The translations under genes were made by a program, and so were the position numbers. From contig NZ_CP019788.1 in assembly GCF_002022665.1 (NCBI RefSeq), positions 620,001 to 684,000 of the forward strand: 64,000 nt of DNA. Reading direction: 5' to 3'. The notes below the pieces were generated by a model. The model did no database searches and had not been told where the DNA came from. It saw nothing but the letters and a program-made list of their open reading frames with translations. Of the stretch, positions 30,918-41,285 are shown piece after piece. This DNA is from Bartonella sp. JB63. Lineage in GTDB: Bacteria > Pseudomonadota > Alphaproteobacteria > Rhizobiales > Rhizobiaceae. The first letter of the stretch is position 1. Every line of letters begins with the position of its first letter.

Positions 30918-31721
30918 ATGGTTTATGTGTTATCAGATTTTGCACAAAAACAAGGATATGATATTGAATCATATAAAAGTGTTGACTCAACAAATCTTGT
31001 TGCACAGCGAAAAGCATATGCTGGTCATCATGGTTATCTTTGGATTGTTTCGAATGAGCAAACACAGGGAAGAGCCAGAAGAGGAAGAATATGGAGTAGT
31101 CCAAGAGGAAATCTTTATTCTAGCCTTTTATTAATTGATGATATTATTGATCAGACTGCTGCTCAACTTAGTTTTGTTGCTGGTGTAAGTGTGGTAGAGG
31201 CTATCAAGCAATTTATAAAAAATGAAAAACAAACTAATAACATTGTTAGTTTGAAATGGCCAAATGATGTTTTGCTTAAAGGAGCTAAGAGCTGTGGGAT
31301 TTTACTTGAGCTTTTTAAATTGACTTCACAAAAATATGCATTGGTTATTGGTATTGGCATAAATGTAGAACACCATTATGAAAATGCACCATATCCAACT
31401 TCAAGTATAAAGAATATTGATTTGAATATTGATAAAAAACAATTATTTATGGTTCTAACACAATATTTTGCTGAAAATTATCTTATTTGGAAACAATCCA
31501 ATGGATGTGACATAATTCGTAAAAAATGGCTTTTATATTGTTCTCATCTTGGACAACATATTAAAATAATTAACGATGAAAAGATCATTGAAGGTATTTT
31601 TGATGGTCTTGATTGTAATTTTAACTGTATTGTAAAACAAAAAAATGGTCAGCAAGCAATCATAACATCTGGAGATGTCCATTTTGGTTTAACTTTTTCT
31701 GCTAATGCCGGTTGTAATTGA
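30918..31721 (+). CDS. birA: Biotin--[acetyl-CoA-carboxylase] ligase
   Basis: BirA makes biotinyl-AMP and attaches biotin to carboxylase subunits. The 267-residue protein contains only the catalytic and C-terminal domains: SVDSTN (21-26), the adenylate loop GRARRGRIWSSPRGNLYSSL (about 51-70), LKWPNDVLL and GILLE. There is no N-terminal helix-turn-helix, so this group I enzyme should not repress biotin genes. It follows nuoN by 5 bases. The nuoN-birA-rnj order is, as I recall, conserved in Hyphomicrobiales. Confidence 0.94.
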   Translation: MVYVLSDFAQKQGYDIESYKSVDSTNLVAQRKAYAGHHGYLWIVSNEQTQGRARRGRIWSSPRGNLYSSLLLIDDIIDQTAAQLSFVAGVSVVEAIKQFIKNEKQTNNIVSLKWPNDVLLKGAKSCGILLELFKLTSQKYALVIGIGINVEHHYENAPYPTSSIKNIDLNIDKKQLFMVLTQYFAENYLIWKQSNGCDIIRKKWLLYCSHLGQHIKIINDEKIIEGIFDGLDCNFNCIVKQKNGQQAIITSGDVHFGLTFSANAGCN

Positions 31722-31773
31722 CTTATAAAGTTTTATTTCAGCATGAGTTATCTTAATGATTTAGGAGACATTT

Positions 31774-33450
31774 ATGACTGCTGTCAACAAGAACGAATTG
31801 GTTTTTCTACCGTTAGGAGGAGTTGGAGAAATAGGAATGAATCTAGCTGCCTATGGATTTGGTCCTAAAGATTGCCGTGAATGGTTACTTGTTGATATGG
31901 GAGTTAGTTTTCCCGGTCCTGAATTACCGGGAGTGGATCTTATTTTGCCGGATATTCGTTTCTTAGAAAATGAAAGACATAATATATGTGGTCTTATTTT
32001 AACCCACGCTCATGAAGATCATTATGGTGCTGTTTTTGATTTATGGCCAAAGCTTAAAATTCCACTTTATTGCACTCGTTTTACAGCTGAATTATTAGAG
32101 AGTAAAAGGCAATTAGATTCTGAACTTTATGAAATTCCAGTCAATATTTTTCACTCTGGCGATTGCTTTCAGATTGGATCATTTTCAATTGAAGCAATTG
32201 CTGTCAATCATTCAATTCCAGAAGCTGTTTCTTTAGCCATCACAACACCTTTAGGAAAGGTAATTCATACCGGAGATTGGAAAATAGATCATACACCTTC
32301 ACTTAGAGCTGTAACAAATGAAAAACGGTTTCGTGATTTAGGAAACAAAGGTGTATTAGCTTTATTGTGTGATTCCACTAATGCACTTCAGGATGGTATG
32401 TCGCCATCAGAACAACAAGTTCAAGAAAGTCTTTCTGAAATTATTTTGCAAGCTAAAGGTCGAGTTGCTATTACAACTTTTGCCTCTAATATTGGCCGTA
32501 TACGTTCAATTGTTCTTGCTGCTGTATCTGTTGGACGTCAAGTTCTATTAGTAGGTCGTTCTTTAAAGCGTAGTGTTATGGTAGCTCAAGAACTTGGTTA
32601 TATGGATGGTTTAGCACCATTTATAACAGAAGAAGATTATAGCCATATTCCAAGAAAAGATATTGTTTTGGTGGCAACTGGTAGTCAAGGTGAACCACGT
32701 GCTGCATTAGCAAAACTCTCGCGAAATGAAATGAGAAATATTTTTCTCTCTCCTGGTGATACAGTTATTTATTCATCACGTAATATTCCAGGCAATGAAA
32801 GAGCTATTATTGATATACAAAATCGTTTTATTGATCAGGGTATTAATATTATTACGAATCGTGATACTCTTGTTCATGTTTCAGGCCATCCCTGTCGTTC
32901 AGAACTTTTGCAAATGTATGATTGGACAAGACCACGGATACTTGTTCCTGTACATGGTGAAGCAATACATCTTATGGCTCAAGCAGCTTTAGCACATCAA
33001 TTTGGCATAAAGACTGTCGCTAAGATTAAAAATGGTGATATATTTCGTCTTGCACCAGAACCAGCAAAAGTTACTGATCAAGTCTTTGTTGGTCGTATCT
33101 ATAAGGATGGTTTTCTCCTTGGTAATGAGGACGAATTAGGTATTCGTGAGCGTTACAAACTAAGCTATGTTGGTCATATTGCTGTTTCTCTTCATATGAA
33201 TAGTAAGCATGATTTAATTGATGATATTGGACTTATCACATTTGGTCTTCCTAAAAGTGACAGGACAGGAAAACCGTTAGAAGGCATTCTTTTAAACGTT
33301 ATCGAAAATGCCATTAATGGTATTCCATGTAATAAGAGAAAAGATAATGAACTTATCCGAGAAGCAGCAAGGCGTGCAGTAAGAGCATCTGTTAACAAGA
33401 TTTGGGGAAAAAAGCCTATCTGTGTAGTTTTTTTACATCGATCAAAATAA
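31774..33450 (+). CDS. rnj: Ribonuclease J
   Basis: A beta-CASP metallo-beta-lactamase RNase with 5'-3' exonuclease and endonuclease activity, acting in rRNA maturation and mRNA decay. The 558-residue length is typical. The zinc motif THAHEDHYGA gives His78, His80, Asp82 and His83. HTGDWKID provides a further ligand, the beta-CASP motifs include ATGSQGEP and VSGHPCRSEL, and PVHGEAIHL is near the C-terminal part. GGAGAC precedes ATG 31774. Its coexistence with RNase E (rne in this window) is usual in alphaproteobacteria. Confidence 0.95.
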   Translation: MTAVNKNELVFLPLGGVGEIGMNLAAYGFGPKDCREWLLVDMGVSFPGPELPGVDLILPDIRFLENERHNICGLILTHAHEDHYGAVFDLWPKLKIPLYCTRFTAELLESKRQLDSELYEIPVNIFHSGDCFQIGSFSIEAIAVNHSIPEAVSLAITTPLGKVIHTGDWKIDHTPSLRAVTNEKRFRDLGNKGVLALLCDSTNALQDGMSPSEQQVQESLSEIILQAKGRVAITTFASNIGRIRSIVLAAVSVGRQVLLVGRSLKRSVMVAQELGYMDGLAPFITEEDYSHIPRKDIVLVATGSQGEPRAALAKLSRNEMRNIFLSPGDTVIYSSRNIPGNERAIIDIQNRFIDQGINIITNRDTLVHVSGHPCRSELLQMYDWTRPRILVPVHGEAIHLMAQAALAHQFGIKTVAKIKNGDIFRLAPEPAKVTDQVFVGRIYKDGFLLGNEDELGIRERYKLSYVGHIAVSLHMNSKHDLIDDIGLITFGLPKSDRTGKPLEGILLNVIENAINGIPCNKRKDNELIREAARRAVRASVNKIWGKKPICVVFLHRSK

Positions 33451-33621
33451 AAACATTTTAAGATACACTTATTTTTAAAATAAAAAGAAGATAAAATTAT
33501 TCAGTTAGCTTATCACAATAAATATTAATCTACACTTTTTATGTAAACGCAATCAGAATGTATCTATAAATATAATTTTTAAATTGCTGCAATTTGATAA
33601 GCATAGGAGTTAATAGTTTTA

Positions 33622-34944
33622 ATGCGTCTTTCTCAATATTTTCTTCCTATTTTAAAAGAGAATCCTAAAGAAGCAGAAGTTGTTTCACATCGATTTATGT
33701 TGCGCGCTGGTATGGTGCGTCAACAAACATCAGGAATTTATTCTTGGTTACCATTAGGAAAAAAAGTTCTTGACAAAATTTGTAAGATTATTCGTGAAGA
33801 GCAAGAACGAGCTGGTGCTTTAGAAATATTGATGCCAACGATTCAATCTGCTGATCTTTGGCGTGAAAGTACCCGTTATAATGATTATGGTCTTGAAATG
33901 TTGCGCATTAGAGATCGTCAAAACCGTGATTTACTCTATGGTCCAACTAATGAAGAGATGGTAACAGATATTTTCCGTTCATATGTTCGTTCTTATAAAG
34001 ATCTTCCACTTAATCTTTATCATATTCAATGGAAATTTCGTGATGAAATTCGCCCACGTTTTGGTGTGATGCGCGCACGCGAATTTTTGATGAAAGATGC
34101 TTATTCTTTTGACCTTGATTATGAGAGTGCGAAAATATCCTATAATCGTATGTTTGTTGCTTATTTACGTACCTTTTCTCGCATTGGCTTGAAAGCAATC
34201 CCTATGCGTGCTGATACAGGTCCAATTGGTGGTGAGCTTAGTCATGAATTTATTATTTTAGCTGAAACAGGTGAAAGTTCTATATTTTGTGACAAACGAT
34301 TTCTTGAATTTACTGTTCCTCCTGCTTCAATTGATTTTACTGATAAGGACATTTTGGCTGACATTGCTAAACAATGGACATCTCTATACGCTGCAACAGA
34401 AGAAATGCACAATGAAGAGGAGTGGAATAAAATTCCTACCATTAATAAGCTTGCGGCGCGCGGTATTGAGGTAGGGCATATTTTTCACTTTGGTACTAAA
34501 TATTCTGCTCCAATGGGAGCAAAAGTTATGGGACAAGATGGAAAAGAGCATTTGGTCTCTATGGGATCTTATGGAATTGGACCTTCGCGTCTTGTGGCAG
34601 CAGTTATTGAATCTTCCCATGATGAACATGGTATTATTTGGCCAAAAACAATTACACCGTTTGACTTTGGTATCATTAATATGAAACCAAATAATGAAAA
34701 ATGTAATTATATATGTGAAACCCTTTATCAGCAACTTACAAATGGCGGTTTTGATCTATTATTAGATGACACAAATGAGCGTCCTGGATCAAAATTTGCA
34801 ACAATGGATTTAATTGGTCTTCCAATGCAAATAATTATTGGTCCTAAAAGTTTTGCACAAAACGAAGTTGAAATTAAAGACCGAAAAACAGGTGCTAGAG
34901 AAGTTTTAACTGTTGAAGCTGCACTCAACCGATTTTTTCTATAA
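33622..34944 (+). CDS. proS: Prolyl-tRNA synthetase, short form without editing domain
   Basis: A class II synthetase that charges tRNA-Pro. At 440 residues it is the short alphaproteobacterial type lacking the INS editing insertion of the ~570-residue enterobacterial enzyme. Motif 2 is [26 protein letters not shown], motif 3 is [16 protein letters not shown], and the anticodon-binding domain spans about 345-440. Absence of INS means Ala-tRNA-Pro would have to be cleared by a separate ProX-type deacylase, not seen here. The proS-lolC-lolD order is familiar from this order of bacteria. Confidence 0.95.
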   Translation: MRLSQYFLPILKENPKEAEVVSHRFMLRAGMVRQQTSGIYSWLPLGKKVLDKICKIIREEQERAGALEILMPTIQSADLWRESTRYNDYGLEMLRIRDRQNRDLLYGPTNEEMVTDIFRSYVRSYKDLPLNLYHIQWKFRDEIRPRFGVMRAREFLMKDAYSFDLDYESAKISYNRMFVAYLRTFSRIGLKAIPMRADTGPIGGELSHEFIILAETGESSIFCDKRFLEFTVPPASIDFTDKDILADIAKQWTSLYAATEEMHNEEEWNKIPTINKLAARGIEVGHIFHFGTKYSAPMGAKVMGQDGKEHLVSMGSYGIGPSRLVAAVIESSHDEHGIIWPKTITPFDFGIINMKPNNEKCNYICETLYQQLTNGGFDLLLDDTNERPGSKFATMDLIGLPMQIIIGPKSFAQNEVEIKDRKTGAREVLTVEAALNRFFL

Positions 34945-34960
34945 TTTGATAGGCAACATT

Positions 34961-36229
34961 ATGAGTGTTTTTGGAAATAAAGGATTTTCATCTTATGAAT
35001 TGATGATCGCTTTCCGCTATATGATTCCTAATAAAAAACATATGTTTACATCTATTATTTCAATTATTTCTTTAATTGGAATTATGTTAGGAGTTTTTGC
35101 TTTAGTTGTTGTGATGGCAGTCATGAATGGTTTTCGAACAGAGCTTCTTAATCGTATTTTAGGAATGAATGGGCACCTTGTTGTGCAAACAATTGATTCC
35201 AATTTTACTGATTATAATACTCTTATTTCTCCTCTGGAATCTATTAGGGGTATAAAATTTGTTTTACCTATTATTGAAGGACAGGTTCTTGTCCAGGGTA
35301 ATGTTGAAGGAGGAACTGGAGCTTTAGTTCGTGGTGTACGTCAAAAGGATTTGGAAAAGCTTAAAACGGTAGCTCAAAATATTATCTCAGGTACACTAGC
35401 TCAGTTTGATAAAGAAGAAGGTGTTATAATTGGAAGTGGTTTGGCGGAAAAATTGGGTCTCACAATCGGAAGTGATCTTCGCATCATTACACCAAATGGT
35501 GATGACACACCCTTTGGAGTTACGCCACGTATCAAAGCTTATAAAGTAAGCGCTATCTTTGAAGTTGGTATGTCAGAATATGATTCAATATTTGTTTTTA
35601 TGCCTCTTCATGAAGCACAGATTTTTTTTAATTTAGAGGAAAAAATCCAATCTTTAGAATTATTTCTTAATGATCCTGATGCCATTGATCAAATAAAGCC
35701 AATGATAGAAAAAAAAGTTAATCATCAGCTAAGTTTAATTGATTGGCGTATGAAGAATCAAGCTTTTTTTTCAGCCCTACAAATTGAACGAAATGTTATG
35801 TTTTCCATTCTCTCTCTTATTATCCTGGTTGCTGCTTTGAATATTATTTCAGGATTGATAATGCTTGTAAAAGACAAAAGCCATGATATTGCAATTCTGC
35901 GTACAATGGGAGCAAATCAAAGTGCGATTATGCATATATTTATTACCACAGGTATGGTAATTGGACTTGTTGGAACAATATTGGGTTTGATTTTAGGAAT
36001 TATAGTTATTATAAATATTAATCATGTTCAGAATTTTATATCTTGGCTGTTTAATGTCGATGTTTTTAATCCTCAGCTTTATTTTTTAGCAAAATTGCCA
36101 GCACGGATTGAATGGGGGCAAACCGCTATGGTTGTTATGATGGCTTTATTTTTATCTTTTCTTGCGACACTTATTCCGGCATGGCGTGCTGCTAAATTAG
36201 ATCCTGTACAAGCTTTGAGGTATGAATAA
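34961..36229 (+). CDS. Lipoprotein-releasing ABC transporter permease, LolC/LolE family
   Basis: Inner-membrane permease that passes lipoproteins to the periplasmic carrier LolA. From ATG 34961 (MSVFGNKGF) it has 422 residues: one membrane helix near 25-50, a large periplasmic MacB-like domain, then three helices at the C-terminus (about 270-300, 318-350, 378-405). The domain architecture is FtsX type, ending with the typical [21 protein letters not shown]. The longer frame from 34913 overlaps proS. Only one permease gene is present with lolD, so the complex is probably a homodimer (LolF-like) rather than LolCE. It overlaps lolD by one base. Confidence 0.92.
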   Translation: MSVFGNKGFSSYELMIAFRYMIPNKKHMFTSIISIISLIGIMLGVFALVVVMAVMNGFRTELLNRILGMNGHLVVQTIDSNFTDYNTLISPLESIRGIKFVLPIIEGQVLVQGNVEGGTGALVRGVRQKDLEKLKTVAQNIISGTLAQFDKEEGVIIGSGLAEKLGLTIGSDLRIITPNGDDTPFGVTPRIKAYKVSAIFEVGMSEYDSIFVFMPLHEAQIFFNLEEKIQSLELFLNDPDAIDQIKPMIEKKVNHQLSLIDWRMKNQAFFSALQIERNVMFSILSLIILVAALNIISGLIMLVKDKSHDIAILRTMGANQSAIMHIFITTGMVIGLVGTILGLILGIIVIININHVQNFISWLFNVDVFNPQLYFLAKLPARIEWGQTAMVVMMALFLSFLATLIPAWRAAKLDPVQALRYE

Positions 36230-36909
36230 TGTCTATTGTCTTAGAACTTGTCGAAATTGAAAGACATTTTTTTGATAATGATAAACCTTTAGTTATTTTA
36301 GACAAAGTTAATTTTGTTTTAAAACGTGGAGAACTTGTAGCACTTGTAGCACCCTCTGGTTCTGGAAAATCAACACTTCTTCACATCGCTGGATTATTAG
36401 AAAAACCAACATCTGGTGATATTTTATTACACGGTGTCTCTTGTGCACGATGTTCCGATAATGAGCGGACGGTAATCAGGCGAAATGATATTGGTTTTGT
36501 TTATCAATTTCATCATTTGCTTCCAGAATTTACGGCTTTAGAAAATGTTATGATTCCTCAAATGATCGCAGGATTCAAAAAATCAGTTGCGGGAGATCGT
36601 GCCCTCAAATTATTAACCTATCTTCGCGTTGCTCATCGTGCTAAACACCGTCCGTCAGAATTATCAGGAGGTGAGCAACAACGTGTTGCAATTGCACGTG
36701 CTGTAGCAAATGCACCTTCTGTACTTTTAGCTGATGAGCCTACAGGAAATCTTGATCCTGTAACTTCAGCTTATGTATTTCAAGCTTTATCAGTACTTGT
36801 TCGCCAATCTGGTCTTGCTGCTCTTATCGCTACACATAATCACGGTCTGGCCAAGCAGATGCATCGTCGAATTACACTTAAAGAAAAAAAAATTATTGAA
36901 CTTCCTTAA
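36229..36909 (+). CDS. lolD: Lipoprotein-releasing ABC transporter ATP-binding protein LolD
   Basis: A 226-residue ABC ATPase that powers lipoprotein extraction with the upstream permease. Walker A is APSGSGKST, the Q-loop follows in [19 protein letters not shown], the signature is [14 protein letters not shown], Walker B is [12 protein letters not shown], and the switch His is in IATHNH. The [15 protein letters not shown] segment is typical of the LolD/MacB branch. Its ATG shares one base with the preceding stop. Confidence 0.95.
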   Translation: MSIVLELVEIERHFFDNDKPLVILDKVNFVLKRGELVALVAPSGSGKSTLLHIAGLLEKPTSGDILLHGVSCARCSDNERTVIRRNDIGFVYQFHHLLPEFTALENVMIPQMIAGFKKSVAGDRALKLLTYLRVAHRAKHRPSELSGGEQQRVAIARAVANAPSVLLADEPTGNLDPVTSAYVFQALSVLVRQSGLAALIATHNHGLAKQMHRRITLKEKKIIELP

Positions 36910-36985
36910 TACTGAGATACAAAATTTAGTCTAAAAAAGTAAAGCTATAATATATGTTTATTTTCAATTATTTAAGGAGATCTTT

Positions 36986-37276
36986 ATGACAAATTTGGCC
37001 ATTGATGAAAATCAATTGGATTTACGTCGTCGCAGATTGATTTTTCGCGCATGGCATCGAGGTATTCGTGAAATGGACTTGATTTTGGGTCAATATGTTG
37101 ATGCACATATTGCTAGAATGAATGATCAGAAAGTTTCTGAACTTGAATATATTATGTCTTTTGAAGATCGTGATTTATTAACATGGATTACAGGGGAGAT
37201 TTCTGTACCACATGAGGTAGATAGTCCACTTTTTCGCGACATTATAAATTATCGTTCTCGTATGAATTTTAATTAA
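36986..37276 (+). CDS. sdhE: SdhE, FAD assembly factor for succinate dehydrogenase
   Basis: A 96-residue DUF339/SdhE protein that promotes covalent flavinylation of SdhA. The helix bundle motif RRRLIFRAWHRGIREMDLILG contains the essential RGxxE (residues 25-29). The later EDRDLLTWITGE segment is also family-typical. AAGGAGAT precedes ATG 36986. It ends five bases before mfd, an arrangement common in alphaproteobacteria. Confidence 0.93.
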   Translation: MTNLAIDENQLDLRRRRLIFRAWHRGIREMDLILGQYVDAHIARMNDQKVSELEYIMSFEDRDLLTWITGEISVPHEVDSPLFRDIINYRSRMNFN

Positions 37277-37281
37277 TCAAA

Positions 37282-40200
37282 ATGACTATATTAAAAAAAA
37301 TTATTATTCCAAAAAATACGCATGGTTATATGATTTTTGATGGTGTTGTTGATGGATTTGAAGCTTTTGCACTAACTAAATTAAGTGCAGAAATTGCTCA
37401 AAATAAACCGCTTGTTTACGTTGTCCGTGATGGAACGAAAATAGCTTATTTACAGCAAGTTTTAAATTTTATTGAACCTAAGTTACCTGTTCTTCAATTT
37501 CCTGCATGGGATTGTTTACCTTATGATCGCGTATCACCTGGGTTAGCTATTACTGCGCGTCGGCTTTCAGCTTTGGCTTATATGTCAGATCTGCGTAAAA
37601 ATCCACGATCTGCAATTATATTAACAACAGCGAATACAATTATTCAAAAACTGCCACCTTGTACAATGATTGATGATCAAATTATCCATGCACGTGTTGG
37701 TCAATGCATGGATATAACACATTTGATTCAATATTTAGAACGTAATGGTTTTGAACAAGTCGCAACTGTACGTGATATTGGTGAATATGCTGTAAGAGGA
37801 GGAATTATTGATATTTTTCCTCCCAGTTATATAGAGCCTTTACGTCTTGATTTTTTTGGCCATACCTTAGAGACAATTCGCGTGTTTGATTCAGCTACAC
37901 AAAGAACAATAGCGAACAAAACAGAATTATTTTTGCAACCAATAAGTGAAATTACTCTCACTCCTGAACTCATCAGCCGATTTAAAAGCAATTATATTCG
38001 TGCTTTTGGTGTACCTAAAAAAGATGACATGCTTTATGAATCTGTTTCCCAAGGGAGGCGTTTTTCAGGTATGGAGCATTGGCTCCCATTTTTTTATGAA
38101 AATCTTAATAGCTTTTTTGATCACTGTGGTAATTTACCTGTTGTTTTTGAGAATCTCATAGAAGAAGTTCTTATTGAACGTTATCGTCTTATCAAAGATT
38201 ATTATAGTGCTCGCAGAGAACGCAAAAGTAATCAAGAAAATAATGTTTCTTACCATCCAATAGAGCCTAATCTTCTTTATTGGACACCAGAACAAGTTTT
38301 AACATTTATAGAACAGTCTGGTCAGCGTATTGATTTTACACCTTTTAATATTTCACAAACAGTTGAACAAACAATTATTCATGCGAATACCACACAAGGC
38401 TATAATTTTATAAAAGAACGTAATACTCCAGATAAAAATGTTTTTTCAAGTGTGGTTGATTATATTGCCTCATTGCGATCTGCTGGTAAAAAAGTACTTT
38501 TGGCTTTTTGGAGTGAAGGATCTATGGATCGCTTGCTGCAAGTTCTTGATGAACACGGGTTACAAAAAGTAGAAATTGCAAAGTCCTTACAGATTGTAAA
38601 AATAACACCACGTGATCGTATCTTAGCTGCTGTTCTAATGATAGAGCATGGTTTTGAAATTGAAGATTTTGTTATTATAGCAGAACAAGATATCCTTGGT
38701 GATCGACTAATAAGATCGTCAAAAAGGCGCAAGAATAATGCCAACTTTATTTCTGAAATTGCTTCATTAAATTCTGGTGATCTCGTTGTACATATTGATC
38801 ATGGTATTGGACAGTTTATTGGTCTTAAAACTATCACGACAACTGGAATTTTACGTGATTGTTTAGAAATCAACTATGCTGGAAGCGATCGGCTATTTTT
38901 ACCCGTTGAAAATATTGAACTTCTATCCCGTTATGGATCAGAAAATACGAATGTAACGTTGGATAAATTAGGGAGTGTTGGTTGGCAAACACGTAAAGCA
39001 CGTCTTAAAAAGCATTTGTTGAAAATTGCTAATCAACTAATCTGTATAGCTGCAGAACGCACTACACGTTCTGCACCTGTTTTAATCCCGCCAGTAGGCC
39101 TTTTTGATGAATTTGTTGCATGTTTTCCTTATGAAGAAACGAATGATCAAATAGATGCAATTGATGCTGTTTTAGATGATTTAGCATCAGGAAAACCAAT
39201 GGATCGTTTAATATGCGGTGATGTTGGCTTTGGTAAAACAGAAGTTGCTATTCGAAGTGCTTTTGTTGCAGCATTAAATGGTTATCAAGTTGCTGTTGTT
39301 GTGCCTACAACTTTGCTTTCACGACAACATCACAAGACCTTTATGGCGCGTTTTCAAGGGTTGCCAGTTAAGATTGCTCATTTGTCAAGGCTTGTAAAAG
39401 CGAAAGAATTAGCACAAGTTAAAAAAGGTATTTCAAAAGGTACGATTGACATTGTTATTGGAACGCATGCATTACTCAATGACTCAGTCAATTTTTCACG
39501 GTTAGGGCTTCTTATCATTGATGAAGAACAGCACTTTGGAGTAAAACATAAAGAGCGTCTAAAAGGGCTAAAAGGTGATATTCATGTTCTTACACTTTCA
39601 GCTACTCCTATACCAAGAACTTTAAGCCTTGCTTTATCAGGACTACGTGAACTTTCATTAATCACGACTCCACCTATTGATAGAATGGCTGTACGTACTT
39701 TTATCTCGCCTTTTGATGTAATGGTTATACGCGAAACATTATTGCGCGAATATTATCGAGGTGGACAAAGTTTTTATGTTTGTCCTCGTATTTCTGATCT
39801 TTCTTATGTAGAAGAATATCTCAAAACACATGTGCCTGAACTTAAATTTGTTATAGCACATGGACAAATGCCAGCTGGACAACTTGATGATATTATGAAT
39901 GCATTTTATGATGGACAATTTGATGTATTACTTTCAACCACTATCATTGAATCAGGTCTTGATATCCCGACAGCTAATACATTAATTGTGCATCGTGCTG
40001 AAATGTTTGGCCTTTCTGCGCTATATCAGTTACGTGGTAGAGTAGGGCGTTCAAAACAACGCGCTTATGCGCTTTTTACTTTTCCTTCTGGTAAAGTTTT
40101 AATTCCTGCAGCAGATCGTCGTCTTAAAGTTTTGCAATCTCTTGATACATTAGGTGCAGGTTTTCAACTAGCTAGTCATGATATGGATATTCGAGGTTCA

Positions 40201-40782
40201 GGAAATTTATTGGGTGAAGAACAATCAGGACACATTAAAGAAGTTGGATTTGAACTCTATCAAAAAATGCTTGAAGAAGCTGTTACTGAATTAAAAGATG
40301 GTGAACATAAAATCGATAATCAGTGGTCACCTCAAATTTCTCTTGGTACAACAGTGATCATACCAGAAAGTTTTGTCCCTGATTTATCATTACGTATGGC
40401 GCTCTATCGTCGTTTGACAGAGCTTAATAAGCTAGAACAAATTGATGAATTTGGAGCTGAATTAATTGACCGCTTTGGTCCCTTACCACTCGAAGTTCAA
40501 CACTTACTTAAAGTCTTTTATATCAAAATATTATGTCGAAAAGCACATGTGGAAAAATTAGATGCTGGACCAAAAGGGATTGTTATACAGTTTCGCAATA
40601 ATTACTTTGAAAATGGTATTGCTCTTATTCAATGGGTTGAAAAACAAGGCTCTATGGCAAAAATTCGACCCGATCAAAGCATTGTCCTTATTCGTGATTG
40701 GACTACAATAAATGAAAGACTTATTGGTGCAGTAACTATTATGACACAACTTACAGAAATGGTAACAGAACATACTGTTTAG
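37282..40782 (+). CDS. mfd: Transcription-repair coupling factor Mfd
   Basis: Mfd removes stalled RNA polymerase at lesions and recruits UvrA. The 1166-residue protein is full length. It has an N-terminal UvrB-like region binding UvrA (LRLDFFGHTLETIRVFD), a CarD-like RNA-polymerase-interacting domain (GDLVVHIDHGIGQFIGL), and a RecG-like SF2 motor. In the motor, Walker A is GDVGFGKT (646-653) and the DEEQ box is 747-750, followed by ATPIPRTL, the GRVGRSKQRAYA motif VI region and the translocation motif. A TRCF C-terminal domain follows. Confidence 0.96.
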   Translation: MTILKKIIIPKNTHGYMIFDGVVDGFEAFALTKLSAEIAQNKPLVYVVRDGTKIAYLQQVLNFIEPKLPVLQFPAWDCLPYDRVSPGLAITARRLSALAYMSDLRKNPRSAIILTTANTIIQKLPPCTMIDDQIIHARVGQCMDITHLIQYLERNGFEQVATVRDIGEYAVRGGIIDIFPPSYIEPLRLDFFGHTLETIRVFDSATQRTIANKTELFLQPISEITLTPELISRFKSNYIRAFGVPKKDDMLYESVSQGRRFSGMEHWLPFFYENLNSFFDHCGNLPVVFENLIEEVLIERYRLIKDYYSARRERKSNQENNVSYHPIEPNLLYWTPEQVLTFIEQSGQRIDFTPFNISQTVEQTIIHANTTQGYNFIKERNTPDKNVFSSVVDYIASLRSAGKKVLLAFWSEGSMDRLLQVLDEHGLQKVEIAKSLQIVKITPRDRILAAVLMIEHGFEIEDFVIIAEQDILGDRLIRSSKRRKNNANFISEIASLNSGDLVVHIDHGIGQFIGLKTITTTGILRDCLEINYAGSDRLFLPVENIELLSRYGSENTNVTLDKLGSVGWQTRKARLKKHLLKIANQLICIAAERTTRSAPVLIPPVGLFDEFVACFPYEETNDQIDAIDAVLDDLASGKPMDRLICGDVGFGKTEVAIRSAFVAALNGYQVAVVVPTTLLSRQHHKTFMARFQGLPVKIAHLSRLVKAKELAQVKKGISKGTIDIVIGTHALLNDSVNFSRLGLLIIDEEQHFGVKHKERLKGLKGDIHVLTLSATPIPRTLSLALSGLRELSLITTPPIDRMAVRTFISPFDVMVIRETLLREYYRGGQSFYVCPRISDLSYVEEYLKTHVPELKFVIAHGQMPAGQLDDIMNAFYDGQFDVLLSTTIIESGLDIPTANTLIVHRAEMFGLSALYQLRGRVGRSKQRAYALFTFPSGKVLIPAADRRLKVLQSLDTLGAGFQLASHDMDIRGSGNLLGEEQSGHIKEVGFELYQKMLEEAVTELKDGEHKIDNQWSPQISLGTTVIIPESFVPDLSLRMALYRRLTELNKLEQIDEFGAELIDRFGPLPLEVQHLLKVFYIKILCRKAHVEKLDAGPKGIVIQFRNNYFENGIALIQWVEKQGSMAKIRPDQSIVLIRDWTTINERLIGAVTIMTQLTEMVTEHTV

Positions 40783-41285
40783 TAACTTTTAAAATTAAAA
40801 ATTAGCATAAAAAAATTGCTAATTATAAGCTCTTTTGTTACTTAATTTAATATTTGGAGTAAAGTATAATTATTCTAAATCTACATTATCAGAGATTTTA
40901 ATATTTTATACAGAAAAAGAAATCCTAGAAAGAAATGTTTAGTGAAGAAGAATCTAAAAACTCTTATGTTTATATTTTCTTGAGAAAAAAACTCCACTAA
41001 AATAGAGAAACTTGTGGACCAACAAGATGAGTCTTGGAACGAATTAAAATTATATCTTCACTATTAGAAAAACGTTTTATCGCAAAAAAGTCTTAAGTAA
41101 GAGAATATCAATAAAACCAAATTGAAACAAGTTTAATCTAAACACACGGAATGAAGTATTTTCTTATTCAAATGTAATTTAGTCTTTCCTCTCATGTATA
41201 TACTTTTATATTAAATATATTAAAAATTTTTTTCAATAAAAAAGATTTGAAATAACCTTCAGAAGGCTGTTTTTTCATTATTTTT
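40783..41285. other. Convergent spacer between mfd and the solute-binding protein gene
   Basis: About 500 bp without a supportable gene. Just after mfd is an 8-bp AT-rich inverted repeat (arms 40800-40807 and 40817-40824). It could act as a weak terminator, but the following T-run is poor. Confidence 0.45.
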
